In this document: positions 1 to 7,655 of the stretch, one piece after another | How positions within the stretch are numbered: position 1 is the first letter of the stretch | How the letters are laid out: every line of letters begins with the position of its first letter | DNA from: Gaetbulibacter_B jejuensis | GTDB taxonomy: Bacteria; Bacteroidota; Bacteroidia; Flavobacteriales; Flavobacteriaceae | Assembly: GCF_039524015.1 (NCBI RefSeq) | Contig: NZ_BAAAGF010000001.1 | Span: 930,001 to 994,000, forward strand | DNA: 64,000 nt | Reading direction: 5' to 3' | The notes under the pieces: model-generated | What the model was told of the DNA's origin: nothing | Database searches by the model: none | The model's input: only the letters and a program-made list of their open reading frames with translations | Position numbers and translations under genes: made by a program

Positions 1-2
1 TT

Positions 3-770
3 TTAGACCAAAAGAACAAAAGTAAAGCTGTTAAAGTAGCTACAGTTTCAAGAACTATAGAGCCTTCTGAAAAAACAATTGACGAAGTATTTAATACAGC
101 ATCTAAATTTGAAATAGCACTTCAAGATGGAGATTTCCAAGAAATAGCTAAAGAAAACAACTACCAAGTAAAACCTGTAAGTTTTAAAGTTTTAGATGAA
201 AATATACCAGGATTAGGAAGTCAAAGGGCTATTGTTCGTTGGGCTTTTGAAGGAGAAACTAAAGTAGGTGATTACAAAAGATTTACTGTTCCTGGAGGAG
301 GTTATGCAGTTGTGCAAGTGGTTAAGAAAAACGAAGCAGGATTAATGTCCCCTGAAAACGCTTCTGCTACAGCAATTAGCAAAATCAGAAATGAGAAGAA
401 AGCTAAAATGATTAAAGATAAAATTTCAGGTTCTACTATAGACGAAATCGCAAAAGCAAATAAAGTAGCAACTTTAACTGCAACAGCAGTAACAATGAAA
501 AGTCCAACAATTTCAGGTGCTGGACGTGAGCCTAAAGTAGTAGGTGTAGCTTTTGGAATGAAAGAAGGCGAAATCTCAAAGCCAATTGATGGTGTTAAAG
601 GTGTATATGTAGTTGAAGTTACTAAAGCAACTCCTGCATCTAAACTAGATAACTACCAACCAATAGCTAACAGATTAAGTGCTACAAGAGGAAGCAGTGT
701 GTTAACAAAAGCATACAACGCACTTAAAGAAGCTAGTGATATCGAAGATAACAGAGCGAATTTCTACTAA
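3..770 (+). CDS. PpiD-like peptidyl-prolyl isomerase / periplasmic foldase, C-terminal part
   Basis: An open frame runs in from the left edge and ends with TAA at 768-770, giving 255 visible residues; the start lies outside the window. The stretch reading VGVAFGMKEGEISKPIDG followed by GVYVVEV resembles a parvulin-type rotamase repeat, and the ending RANFY is typical of Bacteroidota PpiD/SurA-like foldases of about 700 residues. Such proteins sit in the inner membrane facing the periplasm and help fold exported proteins. No catalytic assignment can be made from this fragment. It is followed by a strong hairpin terminator at 793-822 and converges on the GHMP kinase gene. The family is fairly sure; the exact orthologue is inferred. 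Confidence 0.75.
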   Translation, partial: LDQKNKSKAVKVATVSRTIEPSEKTIDEVFNTASKFEIALQDGDFQEIAKENNYQVKPVSFKVLDENIPGLGSQRAIVRWAFEGETKVGDYKRFTVPGGGYAVVQVVKKNEAGLMSPENASATAISKIRNEKKAKMIKDKISGSTIDEIAKANKVATLTATAVTMKSPTISGAGREPKVVGVAFGMKEGEISKPIDGVKGVYVVEVTKATPASKLDNYQPIANRLSATRGSSVLTKAYNALKEASDIEDNRANFY

Positions 771-792
771 TAAGAAAGTCACATAATAAAAT

Positions 793-822
793 AAAAACTC
801 CACTGAAAAGTGGAGTTTTTTT
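793..822. terminator. Bidirectional intrinsic terminator
   Basis: A perfect 12-bp stem (793-804 with 809-820) closes on a GAAA tetraloop. It is flanked by A and T runs so that either strand ends in U-rich RNA. It lies between the convergent ppiD-like gene and the GHMP kinase gene and can serve both. Confidence 0.9.
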
Positions 823-828
823 ATGTGT

Positions 829-1734
829 TTAAATAACCATTTCAGAATAAGGAAGTATTACATCAAACCCTTTGTCTTTAAAATAAGAGCTTGGGTTAGT
901 CTCTGATGTTGCTAAAACAAAATCACCTCCCCAAGCACCAAGACTTTTTACACTTCCGTTAAAGTCGCTAAAAAGAGTGTGTTTTACAGGTTCTTGTTTT
1001 ATGAGTTTGCTTATAATACTTTCGTGAGTTGTAATGAGCTTGTTGAATTCTGTTAACGTTTCGCAAGAAATGCAAGCTAAAGTAATAGCATTTATTTCAG
1101 AAATAGAAGCACTAATATTTGTTGAGTTAGACTTGTATTGCGCAATACCATCTCTACTATTTTGTTTTTTGTTAAGGTAAACGAAATAGAGTTGCTCTTT
1201 AAAGCCTGGGTTAAATTCAACTGTGTTAATTGTTTTGCTCTTGTTAGGTTGAAGTTGATAGGTTAATGGAGAACTATGTTGCGCACAAGCAATATCATAA
1301 CCACTTCCGCCAAAAGTAAGCTCTAATAGTCTGTAAGCATCTACATTTACCCAATTAGCAATATTGTTAATTAAAGTTGAAGAGGTTCCAAGTCCCCAAT
1401 GTCTTGGGAAATCCAATAGCGTTGCAATTTCAAAGCCGTTAGAATTTTCAAAAAAGTTTGGGTTAAGTTGTTTTACAGCATTAAATATTTCAATTAGTCG
1501 CTTTGAAAATGGGTTGTCGTAATCGCTACTAGAAAGGTTATTTAAAAGAAACACCTCTTCAAACCAAATAGCTCCAGTTTCATCAAAACTTTTCCAAATA
1601 ATTTTAGACTCATTAATAGGTTCAACAACCATTGATTGACCAAAATCGGTTGGAATAGCTAATGATAAAGCTCCATCCAATACTACATATTCTGCAGTTA
1701 ATAATAATTTTCCGTTACTAAAAAAAGTTTGCAT
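829..1734 (-). CDS. GYDIA-family GHMP kinase (mevalonate-pathway type)
   Basis: This 301-residue protein belongs to the GHMP small-molecule kinase superfamily. The ATP-binding glycine/serine loop is HWGLGTSST at residues 112-120. The family signature GGSGYDIA is at 142-149, and a late glycine-rich stretch, SLGAWGGDF, is near 264-272. In Bacteroidota this family sits beside HMG-CoA reductase, and the start codon here overlaps the end of the reductase gene at base 1734, so the two are translationally coupled. By context it phosphorylates mevalonate or phosphomevalonate on the way to isopentenyl diphosphate. The exact substrate is inferred and not readable from the sequence. Confidence 0.85.
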   Translation of the reverse strand: MQTFFSNGKLLLTAEYVVLDGALSLAIPTDFGQSMVVEPINESKIIWKSFDETGAIWFEEVFLLNNLSSSDYDNPFSKRLIEIFNAVKQLNPNFFENSNGFEIATLLDFPRHWGLGTSSTLINNIANWVNVDAYRLLELTFGGSGYDIACAQHSSPLTYQLQPNKSKTINTVEFNPGFKEQLYFVYLNKKQNSRDGIAQYKSNSTNISASISEINAITLACISCETLTEFNKLITTHESIISKLIKQEPVKHTLFSDFNGSVKSLGAWGGDFVLATSETNPSSYFKDKGFDVILPYSEMVI

Positions 1735-3035
1735 TAACGTCTTAAGTTTTCAATAGCTTCAATTACTGCACTATGTGTTATGGTATTGGACTTAAAATGC
1801 TCAACAAGTTGTTCTTTTTCTTCTAAAGTAGCTTCAAACTGATTTAAAATATTCATCAAGTGCATTTTCATATGACCTTGTTGAATTCCTGTAGTTATAA
1901 GTGAGCGAATTGCGGCAAAGTTTTGCGCTAATCCAGCAACAGCAACTATTTGCATTAGCTCTTTAGCTGATGGTTTGTTTAGCATTTCTAAAGAAAGTTT
2001 TACTAATGGATGTAAACTTGTAAGTCCTCCAACAGTTCCAAGCGCTAGAGGAATTTCAATCCAAAACTTGAAGATGCCATCTTTTACTTCAGCATGTGTA
2101 AGACTACTATACACTCCGTTTCTAGAGGCATACGCATGAACTCCCGCTTCAACAGCTCTAAAATCATTACCAGTAGCCAAAACAACAGCATCAATACCAT
2201 TCATAATGCCTTTGTTGTGAGTTACAGCTCTGTAAGGTTCAACTTCAGCTATATTTACAGCTTGTAAAAACTTATTAGCAAAGTCCTCGCCTGTAATAGA
2301 GTTGTCATCACTTAAGGCATTAACAGGACAACTTACTTCAGCTTTTACCAAGCAATCTGGAACATAATTAGATAAAATGCTCATTACAATTTCTATGGAA
2401 TTGTTAAGCTTACTTTCAGCTTCAGTTTTTAAAGTTTTAGCAAACTGCTCTAAACAAGAGTTAATAAAGTTTGCTCCCATAGCATCAAGCGTTTCAAAGG
2501 TTGCATGCAGTTGATAGTAGCCTTCAATAGCATTGGTTTTGTCACGTAACTCAATATCTAGAATACCTCCACCACGTGCTTGCATGTTTTTGGTGATTGC
2601 ATGAGTGTCTTCAATAAGTTTTGACTTTGTAGAATTGAAAAAAGACTTGAGTTTTTCGGTTTCACCATTAAAAATAAAATGAACTTGTCCTATTTTAGTG
2701 GTTGAAATAACTTCAGCTTTAAACCCACCACGATCTGACCAAAACTTAGCAGCTTTACTAGCAGCTGCAACTACTGAACTCTCTTCAATAGCCATTGGAA
2801 TAGTGTAAGTTTTGTCGTTAATTAAAAAATTGGGAGCAACACCTAAAGGCAAATAGTAGTTGGTGATTGTGTTTTCAATGAATTCATCATGAAGCTGTTG
2901 TAGCTTCTCGTTAGAATTCCAATATTGTTTTAATACAGTTTTAGCAGCTTCTTTATTAGAAAAATAAGTGTCTACAATCCAGTCGATTTTTTTGGATTTG
3001 GAAAGTTTTGAAAACCCAGAAATAGTTTTGCTCAT
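1734..3035 (-). CDS. mvaA: Hydroxymethylglutaryl-CoA reductase, class II
   Basis: This 433-residue enzyme reduces HMG-CoA to mevalonate (or the reverse). Class II features are visible: EESSVVAAASKAA at 84-96 with the catalytic Glu, DAMGAN at 184-189, the catalytic Lys at 275 followed by GIDAVVLATGND at 280-291, and QQGHMKMH at 385-392 with the catalytic His at 388. Databases often call class II enzymes degradative. Linkage to a GHMP kinase argues for a biosynthetic role in isoprenoid supply, as in other Flavobacteriaceae that use the mevalonate route. The start is followed closely by NKM-free sequence MSKTISGFSKLS, a usual N-terminus for the family. A TATCTTTG element on the minus strand at 3055-3062 probably drives the two-gene operon. 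Confidence 0.93.
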   Translation of the reverse strand: MSKTISGFSKLSKSKKIDWIVDTYFSNKEAAKTVLKQYWNSNEKLQQLHDEFIENTITNYYLPLGVAPNFLINDKTYTIPMAIEESSVVAAASKAAKFWSDRGGFKAEVISTTKIGQVHFIFNGETEKLKSFFNSTKSKLIEDTHAITKNMQARGGGILDIELRDKTNAIEGYYQLHATFETLDAMGANFINSCLEQFAKTLKTEAESKLNNSIEIVMSILSNYVPDCLVKAEVSCPVNALSDDNSITGEDFANKFLQAVNIAEVEPYRAVTHNKGIMNGIDAVVLATGNDFRAVEAGVHAYASRNGVYSSLTHAEVKDGIFKFWIEIPLALGTVGGLTSLHPLVKLSLEMLNKPSAKELMQIVAVAGLAQNFAAIRSLITTGIQQGHMKMHLMNILNQFEATLEEKEQLVEHFKSNTITHSAVIEAIENLRR

Positions 3036-3054
3036 TAATTTTTATTTATGTCTA

Positions 3055-3062
3055 CAAAGATA
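3055..3062 (-). promoter_or_regulatory. -7 promoter element for the HMG-CoA reductase / GHMP kinase operon
   Basis: On the minus strand these bases read TATCTTTG, a perfect fit to the Bacteroidota -7 consensus TAnnTTTG. They lie 20 nt before the reductase ATG. No convincing TTG -33 element sits at the usual 17-23 nt; the nearest is 26 nt away. Confidence 0.5.
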
Positions 3063-3172
3063 CTATTCTTGTGTTTAAAATACTTTGCCAAGCGTAATAT
3101 TGCACATTTAACTGTTAATAGTTACGGTTTTTTGCATAATTTTTAGTAAACTTGACATCATTTTGCTAAAAA

Positions 3173-3217
3173 TTTAAGGCGGCTCCTTAAAAGCAAAAAT
3201 AAAGGTGTGTTACCTTT
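3173..3217 (+). promoter_or_regulatory. Two tandem hairpins in the leader of the first POT transporter
   Basis: A perfect 7-bp stem (TTTAAGG 3173-3179 with CCTTAAA 3185-3191) is followed by a second, 6-bp stem (AAAGGT 3201-3206 with ACCTTT 3212-3217). Just upstream a 9-bp inverted repeat pairs 3138-3146 with 3166-3174, overlapping the first hairpin. The function is unknown; a leader structure or protein-binding site are options. Confidence 0.4.
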
Positions 3218-3253
3218 TAAAAATCAATAAATTACTAACTAATAATAAATTTT

Positions 3254-4822
3254 ATGTCAGCTACAACACTAAAGCCACACCAAAGAGAACTTTGGGGACA
3301 TCCAGTAGGATTATACATTTTGTTTTTTACTGAAATGTGGGAACGTTTTTCTTATTACGGAATGCGAGCGTTATTAACACTATACTTGGTAGAAAAAACA
3401 ACAGCAGATAATCCAGGTCTAGGATGGTTAGATTCTGAATCTATAATGCTTTATGGTTGGTACACCATGTTGGTTTATGTAATGTCCATACCTGGTGGTA
3501 TGATTGCAGACAAGTTTTTAGGACAAAAGAAGGCGGTTCTTTATGGAGCACTAATTTTAGTAGCTGGTCATGGTATTCTTGCTTTTGAGCCTATGTGGGC
3601 TTTTTATACTGGTTTAGGCTTAATTGTCTTAGGAGTTGGACTCTTAAAACCTAATATTTCTACAATGGTAGGAGGCCTGTATAAACAAGGAGACATTAGA
3701 AGAGATAAAGGATTTAGTATTTTTTATATTGGTATTAATTTAGGATCACTTTTAGCAACATTTATAGTTGGATATGTAGGTGAAAAAATAGGATGGCATT
3801 ACGGTTTTGGATTAGCAGGAATTGCAATGTTGTTTGGGTTAATGGTTTACATGTATGGTCAAAAGTTTTTGATTAACGTTGGAAATAAGCCAACTGAAGA
3901 GGATAAGAAAACTGATGTTTCATTAGGTAAGTTATTTGGTGATTTAATGAAGTCTCCATTGAACCTTGTAATTGTTTTGCTTATAATAGGTTATGCGTTT
4001 TATGCAGGGTTTAGCTATGATGGTATTGATAGTTGGGGTTATACAGCCTTATACATATTTATTGCTTTAGTAGCAGGTGTAATGATGATGATATATAAAA
4101 ACTTAGAAACACAAGTATCAAGAGATAGGTATTTGGTTTTATTATTATCATTCCTAATTGTTATTGTGTTTTGGGGAGCGTTTGAGCAAGCAGGTGGATT
4201 AATGAGTATTTACACCAAAACCAAAACCGATAGAACTTTATTTGGATGGGATATTCCAGCAACATGGTTCCAAGGTTTAAATGCAGGATTTATTATCATA
4301 TTTGCAACCATTGTTGCAGGATATTGGGCAAAAAGAAAATTAAAAGGTAAAGAGGCTTCGTCATTATTTAAAATGGCTGTTGGTACAATGATTATGGGAT
4401 TAGGTTTTGTATTCATGATTTTTGCAGCTTCAGAGTACAATGCTAATGGTAGCTCAGGAATGCAATGGCTTGTTTTGGCTTATTTATTCCATACTATTGG
4501 AGAGTTATGTTCTTCGCCTGTAGCCTTATCGTTTATTACAAAATTAGCACCTGTAAAATATGCCTCATTAATGATGGGAGTTTATTTTGCAGCAACAGGA
4601 TTAGGTAATAAAGTGGCAGGAGTTATTGGAGAATCTGCATCAGAATTTGGTGAATATGCAATCTTCTCAGGAATTACAATTTTTACGGTTCTATTTGGTT
4701 TACTTGTAATTTTGTTACTTAAACCTTTAAAACGTCTTACACATGGAGCTGAAGATAACGAGCGTGAAATCTCAAGTGACGAAACTGAAGGTTTTGAATT
4801 AGCTGATTCTGAAGCAAACTAA
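3254..4822 (+). CDS. POT/PTR2-family proton-coupled peptide transporter
   Basis: This 522-residue inner-membrane protein carries the POT-family motif E-x-x-E-R-F at residues 27-32, followed by YYG, and shows about 12-14 hydrophobic segments. POT carriers import di- and tripeptides with protons. The order of segments and the late SSPVALSFITKLAP stretch fit bacterial DtpT-like members. It is followed by a terminator at 4841-4877 and then by a second POT gene that shares the same N-terminal motif, so the pair probably arose by duplication. The two tandem hairpins at 3173-3217 lie in its leader. Peptide specificity cannot be read from the sequence. Confidence 0.9.
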   Translation: MSATTLKPHQRELWGHPVGLYILFFTEMWERFSYYGMRALLTLYLVEKTTADNPGLGWLDSESIMLYGWYTMLVYVMSIPGGMIADKFLGQKKAVLYGALILVAGHGILAFEPMWAFYTGLGLIVLGVGLLKPNISTMVGGLYKQGDIRRDKGFSIFYIGINLGSLLATFIVGYVGEKIGWHYGFGLAGIAMLFGLMVYMYGQKFLINVGNKPTEEDKKTDVSLGKLFGDLMKSPLNLVIVLLIIGYAFYAGFSYDGIDSWGYTALYIFIALVAGVMMMIYKNLETQVSRDRYLVLLLSFLIVIVFWGAFEQAGGLMSIYTKTKTDRTLFGWDIPATWFQGLNAGFIIIFATIVAGYWAKRKLKGKEASSLFKMAVGTMIMGLGFVFMIFAASEYNANGSSGMQWLVLAYLFHTIGELCSSPVALSFITKLAPVKYASLMMGVYFAATGLGNKVAGVIGESASEFGEYAIFSGITIFTVLFGLLVILLLKPLKRLTHGAEDNEREISSDETEGFELADSEAN

Positions 4823-4840
4823 CTTAATATTAAATATAAT

Positions 4841-4877
4841 GCCCTTGCTGATTTATACAGGCAAGGGTTTCTCTTTT
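4841..4877 (+). terminator. Intrinsic terminator after the first POT transporter
   Basis: CCCTTGC at 4842-4848 pairs with GCAAGGG at 4861-4867. CTG/CAG pairing extends the stem with one bulged G. A T-rich tail follows. Confidence 0.75.
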
Positions 4878-4896
4878 CTTAACTAAAACTAACACT

Positions 4897-7014
4897 ATGA
4901 ATACTGATATTGAAAATCTGTTTAAAGACAAGGTTTTAAGTCATCCTGCAGGTCTTTTTGTGCTATTTTTCACTGAAATGTGGGAACGATTTTCTTTTTA
5001 TGGCATGCGAGTTCTACTAGTAAATTTTCTAACCATGGCTGCAATAGGTTACAATCCTGGTTGGGAATGGTCTGTTGAAAATGCTGGTGCCTTATTTGGA
5101 ACCTATGCTATGTTGTTATATGTAACACCAATTATTGGAGGTTATATTGCTGATAAATATACTGGATATCGTTGGGCTGTTATTATTGGGTCATTAATTA
5201 TGACTTTAGGACATGCGTCTATGGCTTTAGAAACAGAGTTTTCATTATATCTCGGATTAGTGCTTTTAGTTGTAGGTACAGGCTTTTTTAAACCAACAAT
5301 GACGTCCATTATTTCTGAGATGTATAAGAAAAACCCAGAAAAGAAGGATGGAGCTTATACAATTTATTACATGGGAGTAAATGCAGGAGCTTTCTTTGGA
5401 ATGATGTTATGTGGCTATTTAGCCGAAAAAATAGGTTGGGCTTATGGATTTGGATTAGCAGGTGTGTTTATGCTTTTAGGTACCCTTCAATTTTGGTTAG
5501 CAGGACCCTTGTTTGGAAAAATTGGAGCCAAACCTACTAAAGTTCATGAGATAGAATTGCCTCAAAATGTAAACGAGAAAAGTGTCGAAACAGAAAATAA
5601 ACAGCAAGATGATGAAAAACCTAATCCGTTTACCACTTTAGATAAAGTTTTAATAATTATTTCATCAATAATTGGTCTTGGTTATGCTATAAATGACCCA
5701 ATGTCTAAGATTGCTAATATAGATATGTTTTCAGCGTTCCAAATTGGAGATATTGAAGGGCAATATATAGCAGTTTTATTTGGTTTAGTTCTGTTCTTAA
5801 TACTAGTTATAGGAAGAATTCTAAGATATACAGCAGTTGTTAGAGGTAGGATGATTGCATTTATCATATTTGCCTTTTTTACAGTGTTCTTTTGGTTGTC
5901 GTTTGAGCAAGGTGCATCGTCATTAGTTATTTTTGCTAGAGATAGTGTGGACAGGATGTTAAGTGGTAATTCTGCAATTGCTTTTAATATTATAAATACA
6001 TTACTAACAGTTATTCCACTGGTAATTATTTCTTGGGTATTGTATCTGCTTTGGAAGAAAACATTTAAAAAGATTCCAGGATCTAATATTGTTCTAGTAA
6101 TTTGTTTCTTATTAATGTGGGGAATTGTTGGTTGGATGCTAAATAGAGATTTTAAAACTATTGCTTATGATGTTTCTTACAACGCAATTGAAAAAGCAGA
6201 TTTGGATGAAAACGGAGTCCAAAAAAAGACTGAAACAGGTGAATTAAAGTTTGTTTATCTTCCAGTTACACAGGGTTATTCCATAAGTCCTTCAGATAAA
6301 ATTGTAACGAGAACTACATCAATTGCTGAGCCATTAGACTTTAAAGTTGGGGATAAACTTAACATTATTACAAAAAATAATGAAGGTACAGAATTCGGGT
6401 ATTTAAATTCTGAACGACTAGATTTTGCCGTTAATCAAGGAATACAATTAAATAGAGATAATGGTGTGGTTGAGGCTCAAGTTACTCAAGTAAGAGATAA
6501 TGAGGTAGAAATAACCGTATCCTGGTTTAGTATTCTAAATTCCTTTTTTATAATTGTATTTGCTTCATTTTTCTCAAGATGGTGGGAAAGCAAATATAAT
6601 CCAAGTGCAGCTACTAAATATGCATTAGGATTAATTATAATGGGAGTTGGCTTTGGTTTACTTGCTTTTGGATCTTATGGACTGGTAGAAGGAGTTAAAG
6701 TAAGTATGGTTTGGTTAATATTAGCATATTTGTTTCATACTTTGGGAGAGTTATGTCTTTCTCCCGTTGGGTTGTCTTATGTTAGTAAGCTTGTTCCCGC
6801 ACGAATGATTGCCTTGATGTTTGGGATGTGGTATCTGGCAATTGCTATTGGTAATAAACTTGCTGCTGTGCTTGGAGGGCAAATCGAAAATATAACAGAA
6901 GAATATAGTTTGTCTACGTTTTTTGTGATTTTTACTATTGTACCTACTGTTGCAGGATTACTTGTTTTTGCTCTAAACCCTGTATTGAAAAAATTAATGC
7001 ATGGTGTTAAATAA
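4897..7014 (+). CDS. POT-family peptide transporter with an inserted soluble domain
   Basis: This 705-residue protein shares the POT motif E27-x-x-E30-R-F and the overall membrane pattern with the gene upstream, but is about 180 residues longer. Most of the extra length is a hydrophilic block at roughly residues 418-538, between two transmembrane segments. It has no hydrophobic stretch and contains runs such as FKVGDKLNIITKNNEG that look like a small beta-rich domain. A second charged linker lies near residues 215-240. The core transporter function (proton-coupled oligopeptide uptake) is well supported; the role of the insert is unknown. The gene ends in a perfect-stem terminator at 7039-7066. 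Confidence 0.88.
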   Translation: MNTDIENLFKDKVLSHPAGLFVLFFTEMWERFSFYGMRVLLVNFLTMAAIGYNPGWEWSVENAGALFGTYAMLLYVTPIIGGYIADKYTGYRWAVIIGSLIMTLGHASMALETEFSLYLGLVLLVVGTGFFKPTMTSIISEMYKKNPEKKDGAYTIYYMGVNAGAFFGMMLCGYLAEKIGWAYGFGLAGVFMLLGTLQFWLAGPLFGKIGAKPTKVHEIELPQNVNEKSVETENKQQDDEKPNPFTTLDKVLIIISSIIGLGYAINDPMSKIANIDMFSAFQIGDIEGQYIAVLFGLVLFLILVIGRILRYTAVVRGRMIAFIIFAFFTVFFWLSFEQGASSLVIFARDSVDRMLSGNSAIAFNIINTLLTVIPLVIISWVLYLLWKKTFKKIPGSNIVLVICFLLMWGIVGWMLNRDFKTIAYDVSYNAIEKADLDENGVQKKTETGELKFVYLPVTQGYSISPSDKIVTRTTSIAEPLDFKVGDKLNIITKNNEGTEFGYLNSERLDFAVNQGIQLNRDNGVVEAQVTQVRDNEVEITVSWFSILNSFFIIVFASFFSRWWESKYNPSAATKYALGLIIMGVGFGLLAFGSYGLVEGVKVSMVWLILAYLFHTLGELCLSPVGLSYVSKLVPARMIALMFGMWYLAIAIGNKLAAVLGGQIENITEEYSLSTFFVIFTIVPTVAGLLVFALNPVLKKLMHGVK

Positions 7015-7038
7015 CGAGTAATTCGTTAAAATAAACGT

Positions 7039-7066
7039 AAAATGCTCCTCTTTTGGAGCATTTTTT
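7039..7066 (+). terminator. Intrinsic terminator after the second POT transporter
   Basis: A perfect 10-bp stem (AAAATGCTCC 7039-7048 with GGAGCATTTT 7055-7064) has a 6-nt loop and a T tail. Its position rules out an upstream ATG at 7042 as the start of the next gene. Confidence 0.9.
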
Positions 7067-7101
7067 GTAAGTTCGGAATAACTTTTGCAACAAATGATAT
7101 T

Positions 7102-7650
7102 ATGAAAAAACTTAGATATTTATTAGTATTTGCATTATTAACTACAGTTAGTAGTGTAGCTCAGGAGATTAATTGGGTGACTTTTGAAGAAGCTCTAAAA
7201 CTTCAAAAAGAAAAACCTAAAAAAATTATGATGGACGTGTATACAAATTGGTGTGGTCCATGTAAAATGTTAGACCGAAACACATTTCAAAATAAAGATG
7301 TGGCAGATTATGTAAACGAGCATTACTATGCTGTTAAGTTTAATGCCGAAGGAAATGATAAGGTTACTTATGAAGGCAAAACATTTACTAATAAAAGCTA
7401 CAAGCCAGAATTGGCAAATCGTAGAAATGGAGTTCATGAGTTAACAAGGCATTTAAAAGTAAGTGCATATCCTACTATCGTGTTTTTTGATGAAGAAGGA
7501 AAAGTGCTTACACCTTTAAGAGGTTATCAAAAGCCTCAACAAATAGAGTTGTACTTAAAACTCTTCAAAAACGATGAACACAAGAACATGACCTCTCAAG
7601 AGGATTTCAATGCGTATTACACTGCATTTGAACCAAAGTTTCAAGGTTAA
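7102..7650 (+). CDS. Periplasmic thioredoxin-fold protein
   Basis: The protein has 182 residues from the chosen ATG. A signal peptide covers residues 1-21 and is probably cleaved after SSVAQ. The active-site motif WCGPC is at residues 50-54. Further signals are a thioredoxin-like core and the cis-proline region SAYPTIVFFDEEG. It probably catalyses thiol-disulfide exchange in the periplasm. An in-frame ATG at 7042 would add 20 residues, but that codon lies inside the preceding terminator stem, and a TAACTTTT -7-like element at 7079-7086 lies between them, so 7102 is preferred. The stop is only 5 nt from the stop of the convergent comEC gene. Its redox partner is unknown. Confidence 0.85.
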   Translation: MKKLRYLLVFALLTTVSSVAQEINWVTFEEALKLQKEKPKKIMMDVYTNWCGPCKMLDRNTFQNKDVADYVNEHYYAVKFNAEGNDKVTYEGKTFTNKSYKPELANRRNGVHELTRHLKVSAYPTIVFFDEEGKVLTPLRGYQKPQQIELYLKLFKNDEHKNMTSQEDFNAYYTAFEPKFQG

Positions 7651-7655
7651 AAATA

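Noticed and set aside
7042..7101. Longer thioredoxin start at ATG 7042
   Set aside because: The codon is inside the preceding terminator stem and the real signal peptide begins at 7102.
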